In this document: in pieces, positions 32,759 to 41,353 of the stretch
Numbering within the stretch: position 1 is the stretch's first letter
Layout: every line of letters begins with the position of its first letter
From: CBDDBK01 sp965225715
GTDB taxonomy: Bacteria > Bacteroidota > Bacteroidia > Cytophagales > Flammeovirgaceae
DNA: 64,000 nt
Assembly (NCBI GenBank): GCA_965225715.1
Contig: CBDDBK010000003.1
Span: forward strand, 248,001-312,000
Direction: 5' to 3'
Made by a program: the position numbers and the translations under genes
The notes under the pieces: generated by a model
Told to the model about the DNA's origin: nothing
The model's input: the letters and a program-made list of their open reading frames with translations, nothing else
The model's database searches: none

Positions 32759-34507
32759 ATGTATAGAACCCATACTTGTGGCGAATTAAACCATTCTCAT
32801 ATTAATCAAAATGTTGTATTAAGTGGTTGGATTCAACGTATTAGAGACAAAGGTGTCATAAAATGGATTGATTTAAGGGATAAATTTGGTATCACCCAAT
32901 TGATCTTTGATCAGAATGAACAAGATCATTCATTAGGTACTTTGATCAAAACGTTGGGAAGAGAATATGTCATTCAGGTTTGGGGAAAAGTTCAGGAACG
33001 GTATGCCAAGAATCCAAACCTAAAAACAGGTGATATAGAACTTGTTATCGAAAAAATAAGCGTTTTGAGTGAAGCTATTGCTCCACCTTTTTTAATAGAA
33101 GATAAAACAGACGGAGGCGAAGAATTACGCATGCAATATCGATATTTAGATCTTCGCAGATCTCCTATTCGTCAAAAACTTGAGCTACGTTATACCCTCA
33201 GTAAGAGTATCCGTCAATTTTTAGATCAGGCCGATTTTGTAGAAGTTGAAACACCTGTACTTATCAAATCTACACCGGAAGGGGCAAGGGATTTTTTGGT
33301 GCCTTCGCGAATGAACAAGGGTGAGTTTTATGCCTTACCTCAATCACCTCAAACTTTCAAACAGTTGCTCATGGTGGGTGGTTTAGATCGTTATTTTCAA
33401 ATAGTAAAATGTTTTAGAGACGAAGATCTTAGAGCCGATAGACAACCGGAGTTCACCCAAATAGATTGTGAAATGAGCTTTGTCGATCAAGAAGATGTTT
33501 TAACTACTTTCGAAGACCTGACTAAACACCTTTTTAAAACTCACAAAAATATAGATCTTGAGACTTTTCCAAGATTGAGTTATCATGAAGCCATATCTAC
33601 TTATGGTAATGACAAACCAGACTTACGTTTTGATATGAAAATTCATACACTTAATACTTTAGTAAAAGGAAAAGGGTTTGGAGTTTTTGATGCTGCTGAA
33701 GTGGTTTTAGCTATAGGCGTTGAGGGCGGAGCAAATTATTCAAGAAAACAACTTGATGAACTCAGAAAATGGGTCAAACAGCCTCAGTTGGCTGCTTCAG
33801 GTTTGGTTTATCTCAAATGTCAACAAGGAAAATACAAATCTTCGGTAGATAAATTTTACGATCAACATGACTTGGAAACTTGGGCGAAACATCTAAATGT
33901 AAGAGAAGGTGATTTGATACTCATTTTAGCAGGCGAAAAACAAAAAACGTATAAGATTATGAGTGAGTTACGCTTAGAAATGGGCAATAGGTTGGGTTTG
34001 AGAGATGATACGTTATTTGCACCTTTATGGGTTGTTGATTTCCCGATGTTTGAAAAAAATGAAGATGAAAACCGTTGGCAAGCTATGCACCACCCCTTCA
34101 CAGCCCCTCTATCAGAAGATGAAAACCTTTTGGATAGTAACCCAGAACAAGTCAGAGCCAAAGCCTATGATTTGGTTATCAATGGAGTAGAGTTAGGTGG
34201 AGGTTCTATAAGAATTTTTGATTCTAAATTACAAGCTAAAGTTTTTGATCTTCTTAGCTTTTCCAAAGAAGAGTCAGAAGCCCAATTTGGATTTTTGATG
34301 AAAGCGTTTCAATACGGCGCACCACCTCATGGAGGTATTGCCTTTGGTTTTGATAGGTTATGTGCTTTATTTGCGGGTGTTCATTCTATTCGAGATTTTA
34401 TTGCTTTTCCAAAAAATACGTCTGGTAGAGATACAATGATTGATTCTCCAAACCGAATAAGCGAACAACAGATGAAAGATTTGGGCTTAAAAAATGCTGC
34501 TAATTAA
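32759..34507 (+). CDS. aspS: Aspartate--tRNA ligase
   Basis: Charges tRNA-Asp. The 582-residue length is that of the bacterial-type enzyme. An N-terminal OB-fold anticodon-binding domain (MYRTHTCGELNHSHINQNVV, then GWIQRIRDKGVIKWIDLRD) is followed by the class II core: motif 2 FRDEDLRADRQPEFTQIDCE and motif 3 GGIAFGFDRLCALFAG. The bacterial insertion (GAD domain) lies between. The last two codons overlap the panC stop on the other strand by four bases, so the two genes are tightly convergent. Confidence 0.97.
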   Translation: MYRTHTCGELNHSHINQNVVLSGWIQRIRDKGVIKWIDLRDKFGITQLIFDQNEQDHSLGTLIKTLGREYVIQVWGKVQERYAKNPNLKTGDIELVIEKISVLSEAIAPPFLIEDKTDGGEELRMQYRYLDLRRSPIRQKLELRYTLSKSIRQFLDQADFVEVETPVLIKSTPEGARDFLVPSRMNKGEFYALPQSPQTFKQLLMVGGLDRYFQIVKCFRDEDLRADRQPEFTQIDCEMSFVDQEDVLTTFEDLTKHLFKTHKNIDLETFPRLSYHEAISTYGNDKPDLRFDMKIHTLNTLVKGKGFGVFDAAEVVLAIGVEGGANYSRKQLDELRKWVKQPQLAASGLVYLKCQQGKYKSSVDKFYDQHDLETWAKHLNVREGDLILILAGEKQKTYKIMSELRLEMGNRLGLRDDTLFAPLWVVDFPMFEKNEDENRWQAMHHPFTAPLSEDENLLDSNPEQVRAKAYDLVINGVELGGGSIRIFDSKLQAKVFDLLSFSKEESEAQFGFLMKAFQYGAPPHGGIAFGFDRLCALFAGVHSIRDFIAFPKNTSGRDTMIDSPNRISEQQMKDLGLKNAAN

Positions 34508-35379
34508 GCTATTTTTACGGGAAGTTCGACCAAAATATTGTCGATTAAACGGATGCCTTCTAAAAAAGCTGCTACACCGATGACCACAGTACCTTGGAAA
34601 AAGTTTCCTTCATTATTTAATAGCTCTAGGGTGTGGGCATCAGCAATTTGAAAATAATCTAGTTGAAAATGAGGTGATTTTTTAAATATTTTCAAAACCT
34701 TAGTGTAAACATGATCAACATTAGAGCCTTCTTGTAACATTAATTTGGCTTTTAAAAGATTTTTATAAAGCTCAGGTGCCAACCGTTTACCTGATTCCGA
34801 AAGCCTTAAATTACGTGAAGATAAAGCCAAACCATTCGCCTGACGTACTGTGGGAACGCCAATAACTTGAATCCCAAAACTGAGTTCTTCCGATAAATAT
34901 TTAATAACTAAATACTGCTGATAATCTTTTAGACCAAAATAAGCTCGATTGGGTCTAATAATATTGAATAACTTACTGATTATTACAGAAACACCTCTAA
35001 AGTGTCCTGGCCTATGATGCCCCTCCATTTCTTTTGTAATATTCTGAAAATCAATATTTATAAGTAAATTATTAACGCCTTGAGGGTAGATTTCTTCATG
35101 AGACGGCAAAAAAAGAACTGTACAGCCCGTATTCGTCAGCAAATCAATATCTTTATCCAAGGTTTTTGGGTAATTTTCAAAATCTTCTAACCTATTAAAT
35201 TGACTTGGATTTACATAAATTACAGCAATAACAATATCAGTATCTTTGAGTGCCTGTTTGACAAGTGTTAAATGTCCTTCATGTAAGGCTCCCATCGTTG
35301 GAACAAATCCAATATTTTTATTTGGTTCTAAAGCATTTAAATAAGATTTTAAAGTCTCTATTGTTTTAAAAGTAAGCAT
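34504..35379 (-). CDS. panC: Pantothenate synthetase
   Basis: Condenses pantoate and beta-alanine with ATP to give pantothenate for CoA synthesis. The 291-residue protein has the HIGH-type motif in FVPTMGALHEGHLTLV, the substrate-binding VIYVNPSQFN, the LFNIIRPNRAYFGLKDYQQY segment and the KMSKS-like stretch near LALSSRNLRLS. All main motifs are intact. It is convergent with aspS and sits downstream of the methyltransferase array. Confidence 0.95.
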   Translation of the reverse strand: MLTFKTIETLKSYLNALEPNKNIGFVPTMGALHEGHLTLVKQALKDTDIVIAVIYVNPSQFNRLEDFENYPKTLDKDIDLLTNTGCTVLFLPSHEEIYPQGVNNLLINIDFQNITKEMEGHHRPGHFRGVSVIISKLFNIIRPNRAYFGLKDYQQYLVIKYLSEELSFGIQVIGVPTVRQANGLALSSRNLRLSESGKRLAPELYKNLLKAKLMLQEGSNVDHVYTKVLKIFKKSPHFQLDYFQIADAHTLELLNNEGNFFQGTVVIGVAAFLEGIRLIDNILVELPVKIA

Positions 35380-35456
35380 GAATTCAATGTGTTTTTTAAT
35401 TGTACGTCAGCTTGCTTGGCTATTTTACCACAATTATCAATAATCTTTTTCTGTAA

Positions 35457-35954
35457 TTAAACCCACACAATTTCATTTCTAAAGTTTTTATGTCCAAAAA
35501 TCATATCGCATAAAATTTTAAGATAATGACTCATCGTCGGGTCGCAATGGAGATAAAAAGAGCCTGTAGATTTCAAAACCTTACGCATGTAGTATATTCT
35601 AAGGGACATGTTAGTCAAATAACTCATCTGAGTATCAGTAAATACGAGTCTATTGTTTTTTAAAAAATTATAAATCAACAAATTATCTAAACCTTTTAAT
35701 TCTTCCAACTCTTGCCCAATTTCAACATTACTCCAAGTATCTTTAAAAGCTTCTTTTAGAGCTGTTGTTTTCTCACCATTAGCTTTGGATTGAATAAGGT
35801 CCTCGTATAGAATATTATAATTTCTTTTAGAATTGAAGGGTGGATCGATATAGATTAAATCTATAAAAGGATCTTTTTGGGATAGTATTTTTAAGACCTC
35901 TAAATTATCGCCATAAATAAGTGTATTTTTAAAATTTAAATGATTTGAGTTCAT
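35457..35954 (-). CDS. Truncated DNA methyltransferase copy, N-terminal half only
   Basis: A 165-residue protein, ATG at 35954. It equals residues 1-164 of the three complete copies, including motif IV (IDLIYIDPPFNSKRNYN), then ends with one more residue (V) and TAA exactly where the variable block begins in the others. The bases after the stop still resemble copy 4 (GTTTA..ACAGAAA) for a few positions and then diverge. Motif I and the nuclease domain are missing, so it cannot be active alone. It may be a decayed copy, or serve as a recombination partner for the N-terminal segment. Confidence 0.85.
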   Translation of the reverse strand: MNSNHLNFKNTLIYGDNLEVLKILSQKDPFIDLIYIDPPFNSKRNYNILYEDLIQSKANGEKTTALKEAFKDTWSNVEIGQELEELKGLDNLLIYNFLKNNRLVFTDTQMSYLTNMSLRIYYMRKVLKSTGSFYLHCDPTMSHYLKILCDMIFGHKNFRNEIVWV

Positions 35955-35969
35955 ACGTTTTGGAATTAG

Positions 35970-35977
35970 CAAATATA
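35970..35977 (-). promoter_or_regulatory. TATATTTG box in array spacers (also 37435-37442 and 38876-38883)
   Basis: Each spacer ahead of copies 1, 2 and 3 contains TATATTTG (minus strand), 15 bases before the ATG. This fits the TAnnTTTG consensus and could give each copy its own promoter, though no -33 element was found. The first copy (40325) has a different upstream sequence. Confidence 0.3.
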
Positions 35978-35985
35978 CAATAAAT

Positions 35986-37419
35986 TTAATATGTCCTATT
36001 TCGGATATAAAATTTTAACCAATCCGGATAATTTTTTTCTATAAGTTGCTCAACAGTTAAAATTGCCAATTTTGGTATCTGTCCGAAACTTAATTGATTA
36101 TTGGTTTGAATAAAACCTTTTTGATCACTATGTTTTTTCATATCAAGGCTTACTGTTTTTTCAAAACATATAAATATACCCATATTCGCTTCTTTTTTTT
36201 CTATAACATGGTCAAATTCGCGTAGCATTTTAACACCACACTTTCCACCTTTCACTTCTAGCAAACCTAATAATCTGGTGTTGTTAAAATCTATGACCAA
36301 ATGCCCATCATAGCCTCCATCTTTTGTTTTTTGAGTTTGATGCCCGCGCAGGGTATATTCTACGATCCATTGTTCAAATTCAAAGGGTTTTTCTTTAGCT
36401 AATTTTTCAGCTTCGGCTTGGTCTTTTGGAAAACCTTTAATCACATAGTTATCGGTTAAAAGTTTAATTCTTTTTTCTTCTACTAAAGCAATAGCTAAAT
36501 GGCTAATGTCTACGCCGAGCCATTGTCTATTTAATTTTTGAGCTACGGCTATAGTTGTTCCGCAACCACAAAAAAAATCAGCAACAATATCATTTTTATC
36601 ACTGCTGGCTTGGATAATACGCTCTAAAAGAGCTTCTGGTTTTTGGGTGGGATAACCGAGACGCTCTTTAGAAGACGGAGCAATAAACGGTATTTGCCAA
36701 ACATCATTTTCTCTTACTCCTTTCATATTTATATCTTTGTTGCTTACCAAATATTTTTTTCCATCTGTAAATCTATTTAAGATACCTTGTTTTTTTCTTT
36801 GTAAAGATCCATCTGTATATTTAGTGTAAGTAACATTAAAAAAATAATTAGTACTTTTGGAATAAAATAAAATAATATCATGCAATTTTTGAAACTGTTT
36901 TGATTTACCTGTCCATCGTCTATAATGCCACACAATTTCATTTCTAAAGTTTTTATGTCCAAAAATCATATCGCATAAAATTTTAAGATAATGACTCATC
37001 GTTGGGTCGCAATGCAAATAAAAAGAGCCTGTAGATTTCAAAACCTTACGCATGTAGTATATTCTAAGGGACATGTTAGTCAAATAACTCATCTGAGTAT
37101 CAGTAAATACGAGTCTATTGTTTTTTAAAAAATTATAAATCAACAAATTATCTAAACTTTTTAATTCTTCCAGCTCTTGCCCAATTTCAACATTACTCCA
37201 AGTATCTTTAAAGGCTTCTTTTAGAGCTGTTGTTTTCTCACCATTAGCTTTGGATTGAATAAGGTCCTCGTATAGAATATTATAATTTCTTTTAGAATTG
37301 AAGGGTGGATCGATATAGATTAAATCTATAAAAGGATCTTTTTGGGATAGTATTTTTAAGACCTCTAAATTATCGCCATAAATAAGTGTATTTTTAAAAT
37401 TTGAATGATCTGGGTTCAT
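35986..37419 (-). CDS. DNA methyltransferase with C-terminal PD-(D/E)XK nuclease-like domain, array copy 2
   Basis: A 477-residue protein; ATG at 37419 chosen, since the extra six upstream codons begin with TTG. Motif IV is IDLIYIDPPFNSKRNYN (residues 32-48) and motif I is VADFFCGCGTTIAVAQ (~279-294), so the order IV - variable block - I is that of beta-class amino-methyltransferases. The block from residue 165 to ~250 starts HYRRWTGKSKQFQKLHDIIL and is unlike those of the sister copies except for HDIILFYSK. Residues ~345-477 carry FEQWIVEY, GGYDGHLVIDF and LLEVKGGK (D...E-x-K), a Mrr-like nuclease core. Its N-terminus differs slightly (MNPDHSNF) from the others. Confidence 0.88.
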   Translation of the reverse strand: MNPDHSNFKNTLIYGDNLEVLKILSQKDPFIDLIYIDPPFNSKRNYNILYEDLIQSKANGEKTTALKEAFKDTWSNVEIGQELEELKSLDNLLIYNFLKNNRLVFTDTQMSYLTNMSLRIYYMRKVLKSTGSFYLHCDPTMSHYLKILCDMIFGHKNFRNEIVWHYRRWTGKSKQFQKLHDIILFYSKSTNYFFNVTYTKYTDGSLQRKKQGILNRFTDGKKYLVSNKDINMKGVRENDVWQIPFIAPSSKERLGYPTQKPEALLERIIQASSDKNDIVADFFCGCGTTIAVAQKLNRQWLGVDISHLAIALVEEKRIKLLTDNYVIKGFPKDQAEAEKLAKEKPFEFEQWIVEYTLRGHQTQKTKDGGYDGHLVIDFNNTRLLGLLEVKGGKCGVKMLREFDHVIEKKEANMGIFICFEKTVSLDMKKHSDQKGFIQTNNQLSFGQIPKLAILTVEQLIEKNYPDWLKFYIRNRTY

Positions 37420-37450
37420 ACGTTTTGGAATTAGCAAATATACAATAAAT

Positions 37451-38860
37451 TTAATATGTCCTATTTCGGATATAAAATTTTAACCAATCCGGATAATTTT
37501 TTTCTATAAGTTGCTCAACAGTTAAAATTGCCAATTTTGGTATCTGTCCGAAACTTAATTGATTATTGGTTTGAACAAAACCTTTTTGATCACTATGTTT
37601 TTTCATATCGAGGCTTACTGTTTTTTCAAAACATATAAATATACCCATATTCGCTTCTTTTTTTTCTATAACATGGTCAAATTCGCGTAGCATTTTAACA
37701 CCACACTTTCCACCTTTCACCTCTATCAAACCTAATAATCTGGTGTTGTTAAAATCTATGACCAAATGCCCATCATAGCCTCCATCTTTTGTTTTTTGAG
37801 TTTGATGCCCGCGCAGGGTATATTCTACGATCCATTGTTCAAATTCAAAGGGTTTTTCTTTAGCTAATTTTTCAGCTTCGGCTTGGTCTTTTGGAAAACC
37901 TTTAATCACATAGTTATCGGTTAAAAGTTTAATTCTTTTTTCTTCTACTAAAGCAATAGCTAAATGGCTAATGTCTACACCGAGCCATTGTCTATTTAAT
38001 TTTTGAGCTACGGCTACAGTTGTTCCGCAACCACAAAAAAAATCAGCAACAATATCATTTTTATCACTGCTGGCTTGGATAATACGTTCTAAAAGAGCTT
38101 CTGGTTTTTGGGTGGGATAACCGAGACGCTCTTTTTTTAAACGACCAACTGGCGAAAAATTAGACCACCAAGACTCAGGGAGTTTCCCTTTATCATCCAG
38201 AGTTGCAGATTTTTTGAAAATACCTTTTGTTTTTCCCGTTTCAAGCTTGATATAAGGAACTCGGATAGCATCACCATTAAAGAACCAAGTATCTGATTTT
38301 GAATAAAATAAAATTATGTCATGCTTCTTCGGAAACCAATTTTTAGATGCCGACGGTCCTGTATAACACCACACAATTTCATTTCTAAAGTTTTTATGTC
38401 CAAAAACCATATCACACAAAATTTTAAGATAATGGCTCATCGTTGGGTCGCAATGCAAATAAAAAGAGCCTGTAGATTTCAAAACCTTACGCATGTAGTA
38501 TATTCTAAGGGACATGCTGGTCAAATAACTCATCTGAGCATCGGTAAATATTAATCTATTGTTTTTTAAAAAATTATAAATCAACAAATTATCTAAACCT
38601 TTTAATTCTTCCAGCTCTTGCCCAATTTCAACATTACTCCAAGTATCTTTAAAGGCTTCTTTTAGAGCTGTTGTTTTCTCACCATTAGCTTTGGATTGAA
38701 TAAGGTCCTCGTATAGAATATTATAATTTCTTTTAGAATTGAAGGGTGGATCGATATAGATTAAATCTATAAAAGGATCTTTTTGGGATAGTATTTTTAA
38801 GACCTCTAAATTATCGCCATAAATAAGTGTATTTTTAAAATTTAAATGATTTGAGTTCAT
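37451..38860 (-). CDS. DNA methyltransferase with C-terminal PD-(D/E)XK nuclease-like domain, array copy 3
   Basis: A 469-residue copy, eight residues shorter than its sisters because its variable block is shorter (78 residues, beginning CYTGPSASKNWFPKKHDIIL and ending FSPVGRLK). The N-terminal 164 and C-terminal 227 residues match the sister copies except for scattered changes such as LLGLIEVKGGK for LLGLLEVKGGK. Motif IV (DPPF), motif I (FFCGCGTT) and the D...E-x-K nuclease motif are all intact. The ATG at 38860 lies 31 bases after the stop of copy 4. If the variable block is the target-recognition domain, this copy should have its own DNA target. Confidence 0.88.
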   Translation of the reverse strand: MNSNHLNFKNTLIYGDNLEVLKILSQKDPFIDLIYIDPPFNSKRNYNILYEDLIQSKANGEKTTALKEAFKDTWSNVEIGQELEELKGLDNLLIYNFLKNNRLIFTDAQMSYLTSMSLRIYYMRKVLKSTGSFYLHCDPTMSHYLKILCDMVFGHKNFRNEIVWCYTGPSASKNWFPKKHDIILFYSKSDTWFFNGDAIRVPYIKLETGKTKGIFKKSATLDDKGKLPESWWSNFSPVGRLKKERLGYPTQKPEALLERIIQASSDKNDIVADFFCGCGTTVAVAQKLNRQWLGVDISHLAIALVEEKRIKLLTDNYVIKGFPKDQAEAEKLAKEKPFEFEQWIVEYTLRGHQTQKTKDGGYDGHLVIDFNNTRLLGLIEVKGGKCGVKMLREFDHVIEKKEANMGIFICFEKTVSLDMKKHSDQKGFVQTNNQLSFGQIPKLAILTVEQLIEKNYPDWLKFYIRNRTY

Positions 38861-38891
38861 ACGTTTTGGAATTAGCAAATATACAATAAAT

Positions 38892-40325
38892 TTAATATGT
38901 CCTATTTCGGATATAAAATTTTAACCAATCCGGATAATTTTTTTCTATAAGTTGCTCAACAGTTAAAATTGCCAATTTTGGTATCTGTCCGAAACTTAAT
39001 TGATTATTGGTTTGAATAAAACCTTTTTGATCACTATGTTTTTTCATATCAAGGCTTACTGTTTTTTCAAAACATATAAATATACCCATATTCGCTTCTT
39101 TTTTTTCTATAACATGGTCAAATTCGCGTAGCATTTTAACACCACACTTTCCACCTTTCACCTCTAGCAAACCTAATAATCTGGTGTTGTTAAAATCTAT
39201 GACCAAATGCCCATCATAGCCTCCATCTTTTGTTTTTTGAGTTTGATGCCCGCGCAGGGTATATTCTACGATCCATTGTTCAAATTCAAAGGGTTTTTCT
39301 TTAGCTAATTTTTCAGCTTCGGCTTGGTCTTTTGGAAAACCTTTAATCACATAGTTATCGGTTAAAAGTTTAATTCTTTTTTCTTCTACTAAAGCAATAG
39401 CTAAATGGCTAATGTCTACACCGAGCCATTGTCTATTTAATTTTTGAGCTACGGCTACAGTTGTTCCGCAACCACAAAAAAAATCAGCAACAATATCATT
39501 TTTATCACTGCTGGCTTGGATAATACGCTCTAAAAGAGCTTCTGGTTTTTGGGTGGGATAACCGAGACGCTCTTTAGCTACTGGATTGATAATAGAAACA
39601 TCAAACCAATCGGGCATGGATGTTCCTTTCGAAGTTTTATCTAAATATAAAGACTTTCTTTTCCCTGTTTTTGGGTCTGTAACACTTTTAATTTCTTTCC
39701 CTTTACCCGATGATTTTTCGGATTTGGGAATATAAAGTGTGTTAAATTTATTACACTCCGTTTTTGAATACATCAAAATTATATCATGATTTCTGGGAAA
39801 TTGTTTTTGAGCTATATTCCACTTTCTGTAAACCCACACAATTTCATTTCTAAAGTTTTTATGTCCAAAAATCATATCGCATAAAATTTTAAGATAATGA
39901 CTCATCGTCGGATCGCAATGGAGATAAAAAGAGCCTGTAGATTTCAAAACCTTACGCATGTAGTATATTCTAAGGGACATGCTGGTCAAATAACTCATCT
40001 GAGCATCGGTAAATATTAATCTATTGTTTTTTAAAAAATTATAAATCAACAAATTATCTAAACCTTTTAATTCTTCCAGCTCTTGCCCAATTTCAACATT
40101 ACTCCAAGTATCTTTAAAGGCTTCTTTTAGAGCTGTTGTTTTCTCACCATTAGCTTTGGATTGAATAAGGTCCTCGTATAGAATATTATAATTTCTTTTA
40201 GAATTGAAGGGTGGATCGATATAGATTAAATCTATAAAAGGATCTTTTTGGGATAGTATTTTTAAGACCTCTAAATTATCGCCATAAATAAGTGTATTTT
40301 TAAAATTTAAATGATTTGAGTTCAT
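38892..40325 (-). CDS. DNA methyltransferase with C-terminal PD-(D/E)XK nuclease-like domain, array copy 4 (promoter-proximal)
   Basis: A 477-residue copy and first in the direction of transcription. The variable block (residues 165-250) begins VYRKWNIAQKQFPRNHDIIL and includes SEKSSGKGKEIKS and KRKSLYLDKTSKGTSMPDWF. Motifs IV and I and the C-terminal D...E-x-K core are as in the sister copies. Its upstream region differs from the shared spacers: it holds a near-palindrome TTTTGAAAATATTTCAAAAT-like sequence at about 40340-40365. As the promoter-proximal copy it may be the main expressed one. Known relatives are annotated as site-specific DNA methyltransferases with a restriction-endonuclease-like tail. 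Confidence 0.88.
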   Translation of the reverse strand: MNSNHLNFKNTLIYGDNLEVLKILSQKDPFIDLIYIDPPFNSKRNYNILYEDLIQSKANGEKTTALKEAFKDTWSNVEIGQELEELKGLDNLLIYNFLKNNRLIFTDAQMSYLTSMSLRIYYMRKVLKSTGSFYLHCDPTMSHYLKILCDMIFGHKNFRNEIVWVYRKWNIAQKQFPRNHDIILMYSKTECNKFNTLYIPKSEKSSGKGKEIKSVTDPKTGKRKSLYLDKTSKGTSMPDWFDVSIINPVAKERLGYPTQKPEALLERIIQASSDKNDIVADFFCGCGTTVAVAQKLNRQWLGVDISHLAIALVEEKRIKLLTDNYVIKGFPKDQAEAEKLAKEKPFEFEQWIVEYTLRGHQTQKTKDGGYDGHLVIDFNNTRLLGLLEVKGGKCGVKMLREFDHVIEKKEANMGIFICFEKTVSLDMKKHSDQKGFIQTNNQLSFGQIPKLAILTVEQLIEKNYPDWLKFYIRNRTY

Positions 40326-40456
40326 ACGTTTTGGAATGATATATTTGAAATATTTTCAAAATATTTAATCTTGTACAATTGAGAATCAATAATCTAAATT
40401 TGATAGATTTTTTTAACCTCTAATAACTTCCAAACTATTATTTGACTTTCTTTATC

Positions 40457-41353
40457 CTATTGGTTTTTTTTAGTTTGGCTGGTAAATGTACTTTCAAAAA
40501 TTTTATCAGCATTAGCTGTTTCAAAGCCATCTCTTCTATGTTCTCGTTTAATTTCTTCAGAACGTAGATATTGAAACTTGGGTAAAAGTCTTCTTTCAGC
40601 AAACTCTACATAACTACCCGATATTTGATGTTGGTCACCTTCTGCAAAAGTAGCTTCGCATAATTGAGAAACTGTAGAGCTTTGAAGTAGTAATCCATCG
40701 GCACTTTTTTTAATATAACCACCTGCATCGTTGAGTAAAATTCCGATAGATTTTAATAGAGAATTAAAATCTTCTAAAGTATTGTAACCTTTGGGTAAAT
40801 TATGTACGCTAATGGTGAAATGGTTGAGATAATAACGGTTGTAAATAACCCAAGCAGCATATTCGCTAACTTCCATTAATTTTTGATAATCTGACCAAGT
40901 AGGTGTTCGCCATAATGTTGCATGTAAAAAATGGTCTACTTGTTGCGGATCGTCTAAATTGATACTATCAATAGGATCCATTTTTACCTCATCGGTGTAT
41001 GATGTAATGATGTCTTGAATATTTTTGGCGAAATCACCTAACCTTAGTTCGCTAACAAAAATTCTCGGAAAATGATTTTCTGGTGGTGCATACCAACGTG
41101 CATTAATTTTTTTCCGTTCAAAAAAATAATCTTCACAAGCAGTATAACCATAATGTAAGAATATTTTTTCGAAAGAAGATATACCCAACTCGGGAACACC
41201 CATAGTACGAAAAGCAATATGATCATTTTCAATATCTGTAGCTTTAGCTATTATTTTTTTATCTAAGAGTACTTGAATAATTTTAAGCACATCAGGTACT
41301 TTTTCTTTGTATCGGCTCATCAAGCCATCTAAAATTTTTTCTAATTTTTTCAT
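40457..41353 (-). CDS. DUF1338 family protein, probable 2-oxoadipate dioxygenase/decarboxylase
   Basis: A 298-residue protein with the DUF1338 signature: DHIAFRTMGVPELGISSFEK, then FFERKKINARWYAPPE and FPRIFVSELRLGDF. The histidine in DHIAFRT, the one in LNHFTISVHNLPKG and a later Glu (in AERRLLPKF) fit the metal site of the family. Characterised members (HglS) convert 2-oxoadipate to D-2-hydroxyglutarate in lysine catabolism. The gene overlaps the upstream saccharopine-dehydrogenase-like gene by four bases (ATGA), which supports a common lysine-degradation role. Confidence 0.8.
   Translation of the reverse strand: MKKLEKILDGLMSRYKEKVPDVLKIIQVLLDKKIIAKATDIENDHIAFRTMGVPELGISSFEKIFLHYGYTACEDYFFERKKINARWYAPPENHFPRIFVSELRLGDFAKNIQDIITSYTDEVKMDPIDSINLDDPQQVDHFLHATLWRTPTWSDYQKLMEVSEYAAWVIYNRYYLNHFTISVHNLPKGYNTLEDFNSLLKSIGILLNDAGGYIKKSADGLLLQSSTVSQLCEATFAEGDQHQISGSYVEFAERRLLPKFQYLRSEEIKREHRRDGFETANADKIFESTFTSQTKKNQ

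Larger units (their letters stand above)
35457..40325 (-). repeat. Tandem array of DNA methyltransferase genes (unit ~1.45 kb)
   Basis: Three complete gene copies and one 5' half copy lie head-to-tail on the minus strand. Stop codons and the upstream TTG-frame starts of successive units are 13 bases apart, and the spacers are the same. Outside the central variable block (39833-39576, 38368-38135 and 36927-36670) the nucleotide sequences are almost identical. Confidence 0.95.

Noticed and set aside
35954..35972. Extended MLIPKR start for array copies 1-3
   Set aside because: The upstream codon is TTG and the first copy (40325) lacks this extension; the shared ATG is the more likely start. The TTG overlaps a TATATTTG promoter-like box.
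38321..38554. 77-codon plus-strand ORF in the methyltransferase array
   Set aside because: Antisense to the conserved N-terminal arm; its openness follows from the codon use of the real gene.
35457..40325. CRISPR or phage tandem array as an explanation of the repeats
   Set aside because: The repeated unit is a 1.45-kb gene with a full reading frame, not short repeats with spacers; no cas genes or phage genes are present.
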